Positions 46,666 through 56,870 of a stretch of 64,000 nt of DNA are shown here, one piece after another; the stretch's first letter is position 1, and each line of letters begins with the position of its first letter. The notes under the pieces are model-generated. The model worked only from the letters and a program-made list of their open reading frames with translations, was not told the origin of the DNA and ran no database searches. Source of the stretch: Linyphia triangularis (lineage: Eukaryota; Arthropoda; Arachnida; Araneae; Linyphiidae). Location: NCBI GenBank assembly GCA_963978545.1, contig OZ021722.1:109874442-109938441 (forward strand), given 5' to 3'. A program made the translations under genes and the position numbers.

Positions 46666-46960
46666 TTCTCATATTTTCACAATTCTGAAAACTTTTGTGA
46701 ATATCAATAAAGACAAACGCAGAAAAAGTAAACTATTCCGATCTCCGGTGGATCAAGGGGTGGAAAAGGGGTTAAACGTTCCAAACGAGGAATATTCGAA
46801 TGTACCACTTCCCGTATGGTCACAACTCAGAAATTTGGTACAAATGTCAAAAAAGATTAAACATAGAAAAAGTAAGCTATTCTGTTCTCGATTAACCAAC
46901 TTTAAGGGGTCGAAAAGGGGTTAAATGTTCCAAACGAGGGATATCCGAATGTTCCTCTTC
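46666..46960 (+). repeat. Diverged edge monomers of the satellite
   Basis: Two to three further units follow the homogeneous core (starts near 46668, 46811, 46959; spacings 143 and 148) with many substitutions, for example CTTCTCATATTTTCAC and CTTCCCGTATGGTCAC. They resemble the monomers of the short Helitron at 51169 more than the core does. A decayed edge beside a homogenised centre is the pattern expected from unequal exchange. Confidence 0.85.
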
Positions 46961-47352
46961 CAATGTAGTCATTTTTCTGATATTTTTTTGCAAATGTTAA
47001 AAAAATAAGTCATTCCAATATCGATTAACGAATTTTTAAGGGATGAAAAGACGACGCAACATTGAAACTATACGAAGATTAACTTAATGTCTAATTAACT
47101 TAATTCCAATACATCTACTACTTTGAAATTTAGAACTAAGAGCAAACATAAACACAATAAACTATTCCTGTTTACTATTCACAATTATAAATTTCGTTTA
47201 AAATGTCAACAAAGGAAAGTTCCTATTTTGATAAACCAATTTGTCGGGATCGAAAAGGGAGCAAACGTCTGAAGTGTAGAATACATGAATGTCTTTTGAT
47301 CGCTAAAATGCTAATGGTAAAATTTCGTAGCGCAGCACGGGTATTCAGCTAG

Positions 47353-47440
47353 TTTACTATATAACTATATATTTGTATAAATATATATTTACTATATCTA
47401 TATATTTACTATATAACTATATATTTAAAACTATATTTTA
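47353..47440. repeat. AT-dinucleotide-like low-complexity tract
   Basis: ACTATATATTT and TTACTATATA phrases repeat about five times directly after the Helitron 3' end, inside the hAT-type MITE. The solo hAT copy lacks this tract. Confidence 0.6.
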
Positions 47441-47782
47441 TATTTATTCGAACCTCTATTCTAATTCCAAATTTTAGTTCTGATGTTTTTGAAAAAGGAA
47501 TAAAGAAAATCGAAAATATACATCGAACTACAAAATGATCATTAAAAAAATAAAAATGTTTGAAAATATCGATATATCTTACTTTTATCGATATTTTCGA
47601 TATTTTTTGAAAAATATCGATAAAAATATCGTATCGATATATCGCCGACCTCTATTCTAAATGCACTGGTCTAGAAGATTGTAACATAGCGAGTATAGGG
47701 AATGATCCGTACTAGGACTTCCTTTTAAAAGATCCACGTTTATGACCAAAAGCGAACAATCAATCGGGAGTACTTTAATTCA

Positions 47783-48284
47783 AATATATTTCAGGTTTCT
47801 TTGAAAACACAACAGAGAGATCCAAAATAATGAACACATTTCCGGAGGCAACCCCGCAATTATCGTATCAAATGGTGCGGCCAATCACGCGCTCGCAATT
47901 TCAGGAGAAGGGGAGGGGGGGGGGGCTTATTTCTTCCGGGCGACTCCAGAGACTTTTCCCGAGAAGAAAACTCCCGGAAAAATAAGGCCTTTTAAATTGA
48001 TTACTCCCGAAATTACTGCAGGGTTTGTGTAGGACGGGTAATTTTTAACCAAAGACCAGTCTCAATTTTAAGTGCGTAATTAGAGAAGGTATATAGAAAT
48101 ATTTGTTGGGAGAAAACTCGAAAAGATGCTAAGTTTGATTAAAATAAAAGCTCGGTTTTTTTTTTTTTTTTGGTTGTAAAGAACTCTGTTCGATCTGGTA
48201 GCACGTTTGTAAATTTTTCTGAGTTTTCAAGATACTAGTGTAGATAGTGCAACGTTTTTTTTTTTTTTTTTTTTTTTTTTTCAC
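47783..48284. other. Spacer with an inverted repeat and T tracts
   Basis: CTTATTTCTTCCGGG near 47926 pairs with CCCGGAAAAATAAG near 47973-47986, a hairpin arm with about 32 bases between. A G-run precedes it. Poly-T runs occur at 48155-48170 and 48255-48281. No gene was seen. Confidence 0.4.
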
Positions 48285-49015
48285 TTTCAGCTACCCATGT
48301 GTTTATATATTGAAATGAAAGTATAGCATTTAATCAAAAAAAAAAAAAATTTTTTTTTTTTTTTTTTTTTTTGTATTTCTCCATGTTTCAGAACACCCCG
48401 ATTTCTTTTTTTTTTTGTATTTCTCCATTTTTCAGAACACCCTGATTTCTTTTTTTTTTTTTTTTGTATTTCTCCATGTTTCAGAACACCCTGATTTCAA
48501 AAAAGTTTCCAGAAAAATTGTATATCAGTGTGAATGTTTGTACGTGATCAGCATAACTCCCGAAGAAATTGACCTACGATGTTAAATTTTGTGTGCGGGT
48601 TAGTGGTAGATATGGGACCGACCATTAGATTTTCGTCAAATGCGCATACGCATACGGTTGAAATCATGAAAAATCAGGTCTTTCAGCAATTGCTAAAAAA
48701 CGACTCTAATGATTTTAATTAAAATCTCACTGCTAAAGTTTCTTAAGATACTCTAATCGTACCCACCTTCAAAATTCTCGTAGAAATGCGATAAAAGAGT
48801 AAACAGTTGAATACCTTTAAGACAGAGCTCTCTGTCCTTGGGCATCGTCCATGAACGATTGATTTTTTTGTTTCTTGTTCAAGAAAGGACAATCTAATAT
48901 CTATTGAGTAACATCACCAGTTTCGACATCTTGACAAACATTTTTTTTTAGTCCATGTAAAAATTACAGCCAAAAATATCGCCAAGCTGGCCGTTTTTAT
49001 ACTGATTCGTAGTGA
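48285..49015 (+). mobile_element. Family X left half-element
   Basis: Starts CACTTTCAGCTACCCATGTG and passes the CATAACTCCCGAAGAAATTG, GCATACGCATACGG, CTAAAAAACGACTCTAATGA and GACAGAGCTCTCTGTCC segments in family order, ending in AAAAATATCGCCAAGCTGGC. Confidence 0.65.
48355..48498 (+). repeat. Three local tandem copies within family X
   Basis: TTTTTTGTATTTCTCCATGT and CAGAACACCCTGATTTC are repeated three times with poly-T spacers of varying length. The other X copies have this block once, so it is a local slippage or unequal-exchange product. Confidence 0.8.
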
Positions 49016-49463
49016 TGAGTCTTTGATATGAATTTGATGTTTCTAGGCGTCGCCATTAAAGATACTATTAAAAAGAAAAGAAACTTAAAAAACTACACAA
49101 TATATATGTATATACATTTTCCATAGGAAAGATGTATTATATTAGAGTAGCAACCAATAAGGCTTCCAGAACATTGTGTTACTTTAGAATGTGTGTGCAA
49201 TTGACGAACATTTGGTACAACTTCAAGTCGTCAAAACCGATTTCCAGATTGGTTACTTTAATATTCGGTAATTCTTCACCATAACCAAAACAAAATGACA
49301 TCCTTTTCATTCTCATAGCAAATGGATACCGTTTGTTCTCTGGTATTCGTGTACCCCATGCTGAATTATAACACCCAATCAAAGTCAAGAAAGTTGTTCC
49401 CTAATTCTCACGCTCCAGTGATCTCGGATCAGATTGTTCAAGAAGGTGGAATTCCCGCCAACA
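49016..49463. other. Sequence downstream of the candidate exon, possible intron
   Basis: Contains a 69-codon minus frame (49179-49388) with a reasonable residue mix but no motif. If the exon at 49470-49561 is real, this lies in the intron that follows it. Confidence 0.3.
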
Positions 49464-49469
49464 ACTTAC

Positions 49470-49561
49470 ATAAACCCCAGTGCGACGACACCAATGACAC
49501 TTGCCCCAAGAACAAGGTTGGCATAAAGAGCTGTCATCCCATAACATGCCTTCCCAATGTC
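49470..49561 (-). CDS. Candidate exon of an unidentified membrane protein gene
   Basis: On the minus strand, ATG at 49537-49535 opens MTALYANLVLGASVIGVVAL, then GF, an apolar stretch long enough to span a membrane once. The frame then meets a consensus donor GTAAGT (49469-49464), giving a 68-base coding part in which the last codon is split after two bases. Alternatively TAATCCCTTTCAG (ending at 49562) is an acceptor, and the exon starts DIGKACYGMTA. Upstream sequence on the minus strand is richer in G+C and carries CRE and CCAAT boxes. I do not recognise the protein and did not find the next exon. Confidence 0.4.
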
Positions 49562-49570
49562 TGAAAGGGA

Positions 49571-49630
49571 TTACGTCACAAGACAAAACCTATCGAAGCT
49601 GACGTCAGATACTAAACGGGAGGTGATTGG
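49571..49630 (-). promoter_or_regulatory. Possible promoter: CCAAT box and two CRE-like sites
   Basis: In minus-strand order: CCAAT (plus ATTGG, 49626-49630), the perfect TGACGTCA (49600-49607) and TGACGTAA (plus TTACGTCA, 49571-49578). They lie within 100 bases upstream of the ATG at 49537, in locally G+C-richer sequence extending to about 49830. This arrangement is typical of ATF/CREB-type housekeeping promoters. Confidence 0.4.
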
Positions 49631-49639
49631 TTGATCCCT

Positions 49640-50048
49640 TGCAAAGAAAGACCGACGGTTGTTCTCTGGCCTCGGTCGTCTTCGGGCGTCATCCCAATGA
49701 AGGCGGCGGGAAAAGTTGTGATATAACATGCGATTCCTTTTTCCCAATCTGAAAACAGCGTCAAGCGAAACAGCAGAGAGCGAAACCCCACAATCTCGCT
49801 TCCACTCCAAGCCTACTGGGAAATAAAGATTCAAATCAATTTGTGACTACCGATTCAAAGTTGCCGAAATAGGGTTTTTCTTTTGGGGCGGAAGATTCCG
49901 CAGTGGTAAAGACCTCAATTCGGTCAACCATGAGAGAATTGCGGTATGTATTCGGCACTAGCAGAACGATATTGTGATTTGGCTTTCTAATTGATTTGAA
50001 CTTAGGGTGACAAGTTAATAATATAATCCATAAAAAAGTTTTTAATAT
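49640..50048. other. G+C-richer upstream region, then AT-rich spacer
   Basis: Open minus frames (49571-49834, 49836-50189) overlap CRE sites and a MITE and are not called. The G+C-rich part fits a promoter-proximal region for the minus-strand candidate exon. Confidence 0.3.
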
Positions 50049-50548
50049 AAATCCTTTATGTGCATTGCTAATTTTTATATGCATTAACAGAGCACCGTTT
50101 CTGTTATCAGAGTGTGCTTGGTGTTTGCATCTAATTCTAAATATTAAAAACATCTCTAACAGCAAAATATGCGGCAAACTACTTTTCAAAATTTATTAAT
50201 TAAAAATGAATGCGAATTTATGCATTCACATCCAATTATCTTTTATTTATTCTGATTAAAAAAATTCATTCGATAATTCATTCAAACATTTTTGGCAACA
50301 CGAAAGAGTTTCTTCAATGATCGGTTAAATGCTATTTCAGCATGGGCTACGGCAAGTTGGTTTATTAGTGTTCATAAAAGCAACCTTTTAGTGACAGAAT
50401 GCATTGTCATCGACATCGAACCTATCTGTCAAGTTTCAGCCCGATTGGATGATGGCAAGCAGGTTAATTAAGCCTCCGCAGATTTATTCGCCATCGACAT
50501 ACACAGCAATCCACCCACACAAAATTCGTAGTTAATATAAAGGATTTT
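50049..50548 (+). mobile_element. Family Z MITE
   Basis: AAATCCTTTATGTGCATTGC on the left and GTTAATATAAAGGATTTT on the right. The body includes CATCTCTAACAGCAAAATATG and one family unit (CCTATCTGTCAAGTTTCAGC). 500 bp, non-coding. Confidence 0.72.
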
Positions 50549-51004
50549 AAAGACCAGTATACATTAGAAAAACTTTACATAATTTTTGACCTAGTGTTAC
50601 AGTTATTTTACCAAGTGTTAGGATACTAACGTATATCTTTTTACAAAATCTTCACTTGATGATATTGATTTAAGTAATTAAAACTTAATTCCACAATTAG
50701 GAGACTAAAATACCAATCATCATTCAATTTGTAATTTATTCATAATTTTATACTTAGAGAAATAAAGCATAATGATTTGTTACAGAAAAACCTACTCATG
50801 TAACATAATTTGCTTTTTCCCACATAACTGTAAGTTTGAAATTACTATTTCAATATATGGTTTTTCTGAGATACCCTCTACAGCAGTCAACTATCAAATT
50901 TCGACGAAATCTTCAGTTCACGCCCCATTCATTTCAGCGAAAAATACAAGCCATGAATCATTAGTCCGCTCACACTAATTAGAATAACCTTACATTCCTT
51001 AATG
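50549..51004. other. Spacer containing a family W fragment
   Basis: About 50640-50790 (TTGATGATATTGATTTAAG, ACCAATCATCATTCAATTTG) is shared with 38155 and 62770. The 68-codon frame at 50772 is not supported by any motif. Confidence 0.4.
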
Positions 51005-51941
51005 AAGAGGAAATCCTAGTAAGGATCATTTCCTATTCTCGTTATGATACAATCTTCTAGACCAGTGCATTTAGAAACTACTTTCTATATAAAACCTTGA
51101 CAGTTGGTGAGTAGGTACGAAAAATACTACTCAATTAAATGACATAAATTGTTTTCAATTAATGTCTATCTCTATATATATAAGGCAAAGCCCTCACTCA
51201 CTCATCACTAATTCTCCCACATGTTCACAACTCTGAAAATTTGGTACAAATATCAACAATGGTAAACATAGAAAAAGTAAGCTATTCCGATCTCGATTAA
51301 CCCTCTTTATGGGGTCGAAAAGGGGTTAAAGGTTCCAAATGAAGTATATTCGAACGTCCCACTTCCAGTATGGTCACAACTCTGAAAATTGATACAAATG
51401 TCAGTAAAGGCAAAAAGAGAAAAATTAAGCTATTCTGATCTCGATTAACCCACTTTAAGGGGTTGAAAAATGGTTAAACGTTCCAAACGAGGGATGTTCG
51501 AATGTCCCTCTTCCCAATATATTCACAATTATAAATTTTGGAAAAAATGTCAACAAAGGAAAATTCCTATTTTGATACATCAATTTGTTGGGATCGAAAT
51601 GGAAACAAACGTCTGAAGTGTAGAATACATGTGTTTTGATTGCTAAGATGCACATGGTAAAAGCGCAGCAAGGGTATTCAGCTAGTCTAGTATAAATGAA
51701 AATTAAAATATAAAAAGACAAAACCAGGTGGAGCCACTGCATATGCATTGACAGAAGGATTTCAAAAATAAAATATATTAGATGCTATTTTCGAGTTCTT
51801 AATTTATGTCAGTTCATTAAGTGATAATTTTCGTATCTACTCACGAAATTTCGAGGCTTTATTGACAGTAGTTTCTAAATGCACTGGGCTAGATGATTGT
51901 AAAAAGCGAGTATAGTAAATGATCCTTTCTAGGACTTTCGC
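51005..51941. mobile_element. Palindromic MITE M, copy 3, hosting a Helitron
   Basis: The left arm GAGGAAATCCTAGTAAGGAT, then CTAGACCAGTGCATTTAGAA, is mirrored by TTTCTAAATGCACTGGGCTA, then GATCCTTTCTAGGACTTTC. The centre carries CCAGGTGGAGCCACTGCATA. Without the Helitron at 51169-51685 it is about 420 bp. It shows the hAT insertion site of copy 2 unoccupied. Confidence 0.8.
51169..51685 (+). mobile_element. Short Helitron with 2-3 monomers
   Basis: Begins TCTCTATATATATAAGGC after host A (51168) and ends GGGTATTCAGCTAG before host T (51686). After CACTCACTCATCACTAATTC it holds about 2-3 diverged monomers of the 148-bp unit (GATCTCGATTAACCC, GGTCGAAAAGGGGTTAAA), then the shared 3' body. At 517 bp it may be the oldest of the three. 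Confidence 0.88.
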
Positions 51942-53459
51942 TTAAAAGTATAAAAACTTGGTGGGTGGGGGGGGGTCGGAATACTGCATAACTTTCAATT
52001 ACACTTAATACTGGTCACTTCACTACATTTAAATTTTACTTAGAACGGTGAAATTTTCATTCTTTTAAAAAAATGACCAAATATATGCACTTTTCGAATA
52101 AACAATAAAATTAACTTACATTAAAAAAATATATATAAAACTATAAAATAGGATTGAAAACAGGACAGGTGTGTTAATTGAAAAACACACACTAAATATT
52201 TATTGCAAAACACAGCTTGAGGTTAATGAAGGAAACCGCATTAGGAAATCTTTTTGATCATTTCCTCTATCTTTCCACAATTTGTCTAGTTCCATTCAAA
52301 TATTTTTTTTTCCCAGCCATTCTTTCCTCACTAGAGAAACAAAATAAAAACAACGACACACAGGAACCATCATCCACTCCGTCATACTTCTGAAAACAAA
52401 ACACACATACACAAAAAAAAAAGAGATTACAATGAGATAAAGGGAATGGAAATGGCAACGCAAAATTCGAGAAGTACGCAGCCATTTTGAGAAAGAACAC
52501 AGTCCATCGCTATTAGGATACATCAAACGATAGCTGAAGAAAGAAAACACACTAGAAAAAAATAGAATTGTGGTAAACTTTTAAAAGAAAAGCGGGAAAA
52601 TCCAAGCAGGTGAAATTCTTAGAAAATAAAAACATTCAGAACATTCTCAAAACAAAATGGCACTTTACAAAGATTCTCTTTTAGAATCGATTGTTAGTTT
52701 AATTTTCAGATCTTGTTGTTGGGGAAAAGATTGAGAACAGTGTTACGTATCGTATTTTTTATCAGTCGCGTGTTCTAACTGTAATTGTGACTTTTGTACT
52801 TCCTTAGCATGACAAAATGGCGAAACAAAAATGTTTACTTTAATGTTCTGAGGAACATTCCGTGTTTGGGATGACATAGAAAATAAAGGCACTTTATTCT
52901 AATGCAAAGGTAACCATAACCTTTTTTTTTTTTGCGTCGACTTAAAGTGTATTTGCATACTGAGTTGCTATTTTGAGTTAGCTTTTGTCTTTGAAAAGAA
53001 TTCCATTTCCGAGTTGTAGTGCATTTTAGCCATGAATGGGAAAACTGTTTCTTTATGTGCATACATTTTCGAGCCGTTTCGTTGGGGCAATTTGTTTTGA
53101 TTATATTTTTGCTCGGATTTTGGGGGGGGTTAGGACATTATTTTGCGTTGACACTCAATTTTTTTTTTTTGCAGTCGGTAATTGCTCAGTCTAAACGACT
53201 TTTTAAACTGTATTTGTAATGAATATTTTAAGTCGTAGTAAAATGGATTAAAATGTATTTACATTTAGTAACCTCCGTTCAAATGCGAGTTAAGGAGTAA
53301 TTTACATTATATTAAGTAAAAGCAGTTTCATGGCTAAATTTGAAAGTATTTGTAATATCTAAATAATTCATTAGATACCATCATATCATGCCTTTTATCC
53401 CTAGAGACTTTGAGTAAATTTGACTAATTTAAATTTCGTTTAGGAAGTTTCATAAAATG
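51942..53459. other. Mostly unassigned, includes a candidate exon
   Basis: A G-run (51966-51975) and AT-rich text. Text near 51990-52040 (CTTTCAATTACACTTAATACTGG) matches the inner end of family X halves. Frames at 52835 and 53019 are not supported. Confidence 0.35.
52267..52389 (-). CDS. Candidate exon with a strong acceptor, unidentified
   Basis: On the minus strand a long pyrimidine tract (plus ACACATACACAAAAAAAAAA) ends in TTTTGTTTTCAG at 52390. Then 40 codons run to TAG at 52267-52269, reading KYDGVDDGSCVSLFLFCFSS, then EERMAGKKKYLNGTRQIVER. A donor-like GTGAGG lies inside, so the exon might be shorter. The acceptor is the best-looking splice site I noticed, but the peptide shows no recognised domain. 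Confidence 0.28.
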   Translation of the reverse strand, partial: KYDGVDDGSCVSLFLFCFSSEERMAGKKKYLNGTRQIVER

Positions 53460-53740
53460 TTTTAGTCCGTCTTATTGAAAATTAAAAAGCGGTTTGTTAC
53501 CAAATAATAATAAAAAATAAATGTTCATTGTTTGGGAAGTTGTGACATATTTAGCAATCTGATTTAGTCCAATTCATTCAAAATCAATTTTTGACCAGTT
53601 TCGGCCATTTTTGTCCTGCAGACCAGTACATTCATAAACTACTACTACTTTTCTCCACCTTCTATAAAAAATTCAAAATGTTGTTCGATGGGGTACCTAT
53701 ACTTAAAGGCTCCTCTCAATCTATTGTAGTGTAGGATTGA
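53460..53740. mobile_element. Family Y right-arm fragment
   Basis: TTGAAAATTAAAAAGCGG, TTTTTGACCAGTTTCGGCC, GCAGACCAGTACATTCATAA and GTTCGATGGGGTACC follow the family Y right arm with scattered changes. No left arm is present. Confidence 0.6.
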
Positions 53741-56700
53741 AACAACATTTTCTATGACGTAAATTCAAATGTAAATTATTTATCATTGTTGATCATAAAA
53801 ATAATTAAAAAAAAGTCAGCAAAGTTTTAAGGCCCAATTTTAACTACCATTTGCTCAAGGGCTAGACCACAAACTACTTAAAGCGCTTAAAATATTATAA
53901 AAAAAAAGAAAAAGTGCAATCTTGTCATTTTAATAAGACGTATGAGGTAAAAGTGATTATATTATCTTAACTTCATCTTCAAATTGCTTTTTATACTTTA
54001 TTAATAATTTTTTTTTTTTTTTAATAATTCATCCAAAACTCATTAATTTTTCTCTCCAAAACAACATCCAAGAAAAATAATTACCCACGGAAGAAGTTTT
54101 TAAGTTTCACAGAAAAAAAAATATATATTACATTAATCCACATCCCAAAGCTCCATTTATAAAATATAATAACCACAATTTTCAAATTTTTTACTTAGAC
54201 ATTGTGAAGATCTCCAACTAACAAGCTTCTCCGGATTGAATTTACCCATTTACTTAAATGCCTACCAGTCGGGAAACGCCTGTTTTTGTCGCGATAATGG
54301 AAAATAATTAGAGTTGCAAATCGCCCCAAATAAATCTCGCCTAATAGACCACAAGCTGGAAATCTTTTAGACATACCCACGGTTTCAGTACACACAATTA
54401 AACCGCGGGTTATTTTTAAACCCTGCGGATAGCCCTTCCTTTTCCTACTCACCAGGGCTGATTAGCCGCCCTCAATCCAAGGTTTAGTAGAAATTAAAGT
54501 AACCGACCTTGTAATTTGCTTTCACTGTTTTGAAGGGGCTACGTCTTTAGCCGACTTTTTCGTTATTATTACCAAGGTTAAGGCTATACGTGCGTTTTTT
54601 TTCATGCTGTATAAACGCAGATTCATTTTTTGTGGCTTGAAAATCTACACAAGCAGGTCACACGTGAGCAATCTTTAACGTGAGTTGAGCCGCTTTTTAG
54701 TGATGTCCAGTTCAATGCGATTTCATTTACAATCCAAGCATATCTTTTCAGCTCACGGTTTTTGAAGTCACTATACCTTGTATCTTAAAGACATGAATAT
54801 TTTTCAATTTCAAGAATGTTAAGTTCACAATCCCAGTAGTATTCCATTATATAGTTGTTTTAAATATCAAAAATTTAAGACGATAACACAAGCATAAAAG
54901 AACAGTAATCTGCAACTAGGTGTTTTCACTGAGCTTGAAAAATGGGTTCAATTGCATCTGCCAGAGGGCGACCTTGAAAATGTGACAGAAGATTCCCCCG
55001 CCAACCTGTAAACAAAAGCTACTTCTGGCAACAGCTATGTTGCATCAGCTTATCTATATTTTGTGGCTTGTTTTCATGTTGTGTTTTTGCATGAAAAACC
55101 GCTGATGATATACACGTTGCTAGTGACTGGAAAGCCATCCGGTAAATGCACTGGAAGGTCACTGTCAAGAGTTGATTGGAATGACAGCTTTCCATTTATA
55201 AATAGCCATTAAATGGAGCTATCCAGCTATGGAACGAACGTTAGTGGTTACTGGAGAGCATGGATGATGGTATTTGACACACTAGCAAATGTTTAATCTA
55301 CCGAAGCTGTCAGCTACAAGCACGTCATTGTTAAACTGGCTTCTCCAGTAACTGGAATGAGGAGTTCACATGGTGATAGTCGTTGCATCTGGTGACTGGC
55401 GTGCTCAACTAATACTTCGACCAGTAGCGTGATGACGTGTGTTTTTGTCTGAAAGTAAAAAAATTGGGAGCCAATTTTTCCCCTGGATTCGAAATATGGT
55501 TGCCTCTGGATTTTAGGAAAGATCCCTTTTTTCAGTTTTCAAGGTCCCTTAAAAGCACACAAAAAGACTTTATATTGTTGAATTGTTAGGAATTGCTATG
55601 TTATGAAAAGAGTTCCAATAAATAGTTTTCTAAAAATTGTTAATATATTAGTATTCATGTTTCCTGTTTGACATTTCTGTTGTTTCCCATTGATTATTAT
55701 TTTTAACTTTTTCCAGTTTTATGTTTTTGGAGTGAAACTTGAATTGCAGCAAGGTTCCACTAAACTGTGTATGATGAAATTTCAAACAATATTCTAAAAA
55801 TGGAACCACCCAACAAAATATTTCTCAATCCTTGTCTGCGAACTGTGAATTAACACTTAACAAAACCCTAATTTACTTAAACCACCAAGCCAGAGAAATA
55901 TCATTTCCTTTCTACGACTTGGAAAATAATAATAAATAGCAATAGTAATAGTTCGTGGCTCACTATACCAGTGTTCGTCACTAACTTTTAGAAACGCACC
56001 GTATGACTTATGTTAGAGCTTTTCACTGGCTGAATGTTTATACCAAATACGCAAACATATGTATCTTTAATTAGTATCGGTTCAATAGTACAAAACATGT
56101 CTTTAAACCATCGATATATGTAAACAACTGGATAGACTGCTTAACGCTGGGAAATTAGAAAAAAAAATATGCTGATTCCCGAGGATTGAAAATAAAATTT
56201 TGGGTTGTACACAGCAAAACTGTCAATAGTGGACCTTAAGGTATACATATACATTAGGAATCGCGAAATTTGGACTCAATTCTGCGTTTTTGTTTTTTGG
56301 TTTTAAAATATTCCCGAATTCATTACCATTAAAATGATACCATTTTCTTTCTGAGACTCAAATTACTTTTTAAATTACAGTAGGTTTTGTGAACCTGTTT
56401 TGTATCACGTTCATTAGTGTAGTAAACTTTAAACTCGTTTTCTGAAGAACTACATTTTGGTGTTATATGACTTTACGCCAACGGTCATAACTTCATAATA
56501 AATGGTTCAATTTACAAAATTTTAATTCTGTTTTGTAGAAAATAGTTGTGAATGTGTTTTCTATGGACAATCTAATACATATTGTTACAAACACATTTTT
56601 TATGTATATTTTAATCTTAATTTTGTGTTAAAAACTATGTATTTCTTAAAACTTTTTATTTAAAAACTTATAATTAAATAAATATTGAAGCCAAATTCTA

Positions 56701-56870
56701 AATTCTCCATAGGAACATGCGTCAATATATCTCTTATTTGCAATAAAAATAATACCTCTAAGTTAATTACAAGTTTATAATGTCCTAATTAATAACTTTA
56801 ATTAGAATTAGCAGATTAAAAAATTGACAGGAAAAAAAAAAGTTTATATATAAAAATGCATCATTTTTAA
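53741..56870. other. Unassigned 3.1 kb, partly G+C-richer
   Basis: 54195-54480 and 55000-55460 are richer in G+C. The first holds an 85-codon minus frame without motifs. The second repeats GTGACTGGAAAGCC-like phrases and the near-palindrome TCCAGTAACTGGA. No shared repeat family or RNA gene was found. This is the longest stretch of the window that looks single-copy. Confidence 0.35.

Larger units (their letters stand above)
41005..47352 (+). mobile_element. Helitron with an expanded internal satellite
   Basis: The 3' end GGGTATTCAGCTAG-T is identical to the short copies at 51169 and 56871, and Helitrons end in CTRR before a host T. About 390 bases of 3' body (46961-47352) match the 56871 copy almost base for base. 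The 5' end lacks the TCTATATATATAAGGC start of its relatives. It begins directly with TCACTCACTCACTCACTC after host A at 41004. No Rep/helicase coding sequence exists, so it is non-autonomous. The satellite array fills most of it. Confidence 0.88.
40710..47654. mobile_element. hAT-type MITE, copy 2, carrying a Helitron
   Basis: The ends TAGAGGTTGGAAATATCGAT and ATATATCGCCGACCTCTA are flanked by an 8-bp duplication, TTCAAAAT (40702-40709) and TTCTAAAT (47655-47662), one mismatch. The arms align in reverse with the solo copy at 11878-12440 (for example GATTTTCAATTTTG, GTAAGGTGACTA, GAACTACAAAATGATCATTA). Without the Helitron it is about 600 bp, close to the 563-bp solo copy. Confidence 0.85.
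40366..47722. mobile_element. Palindromic MITE M, copy 2, hosting the nest
   Basis: The left arm (GAGGAATTCCTAGTAAAGAT, CTAGCCAAGTGCATTTATAA) and the right arm (TAAATGCACTGGTCTAGAAG, GGGAATGATCCGTACTAGGA) are inverted partners. They match copies 1 and 3. The right arm is split by the hAT-type insertion at 40710-47654. Removing that insertion restores GTAGTTTCTAAATGCACTGG, exactly as at 51871. Confidence 0.8.

Noticed and set aside
46697..46924. 75-codon open frame in the satellite edge
   Set aside because: It is a reading through diverged 148-bp monomers. The core array has stops in every frame and the unit is not a multiple of three.
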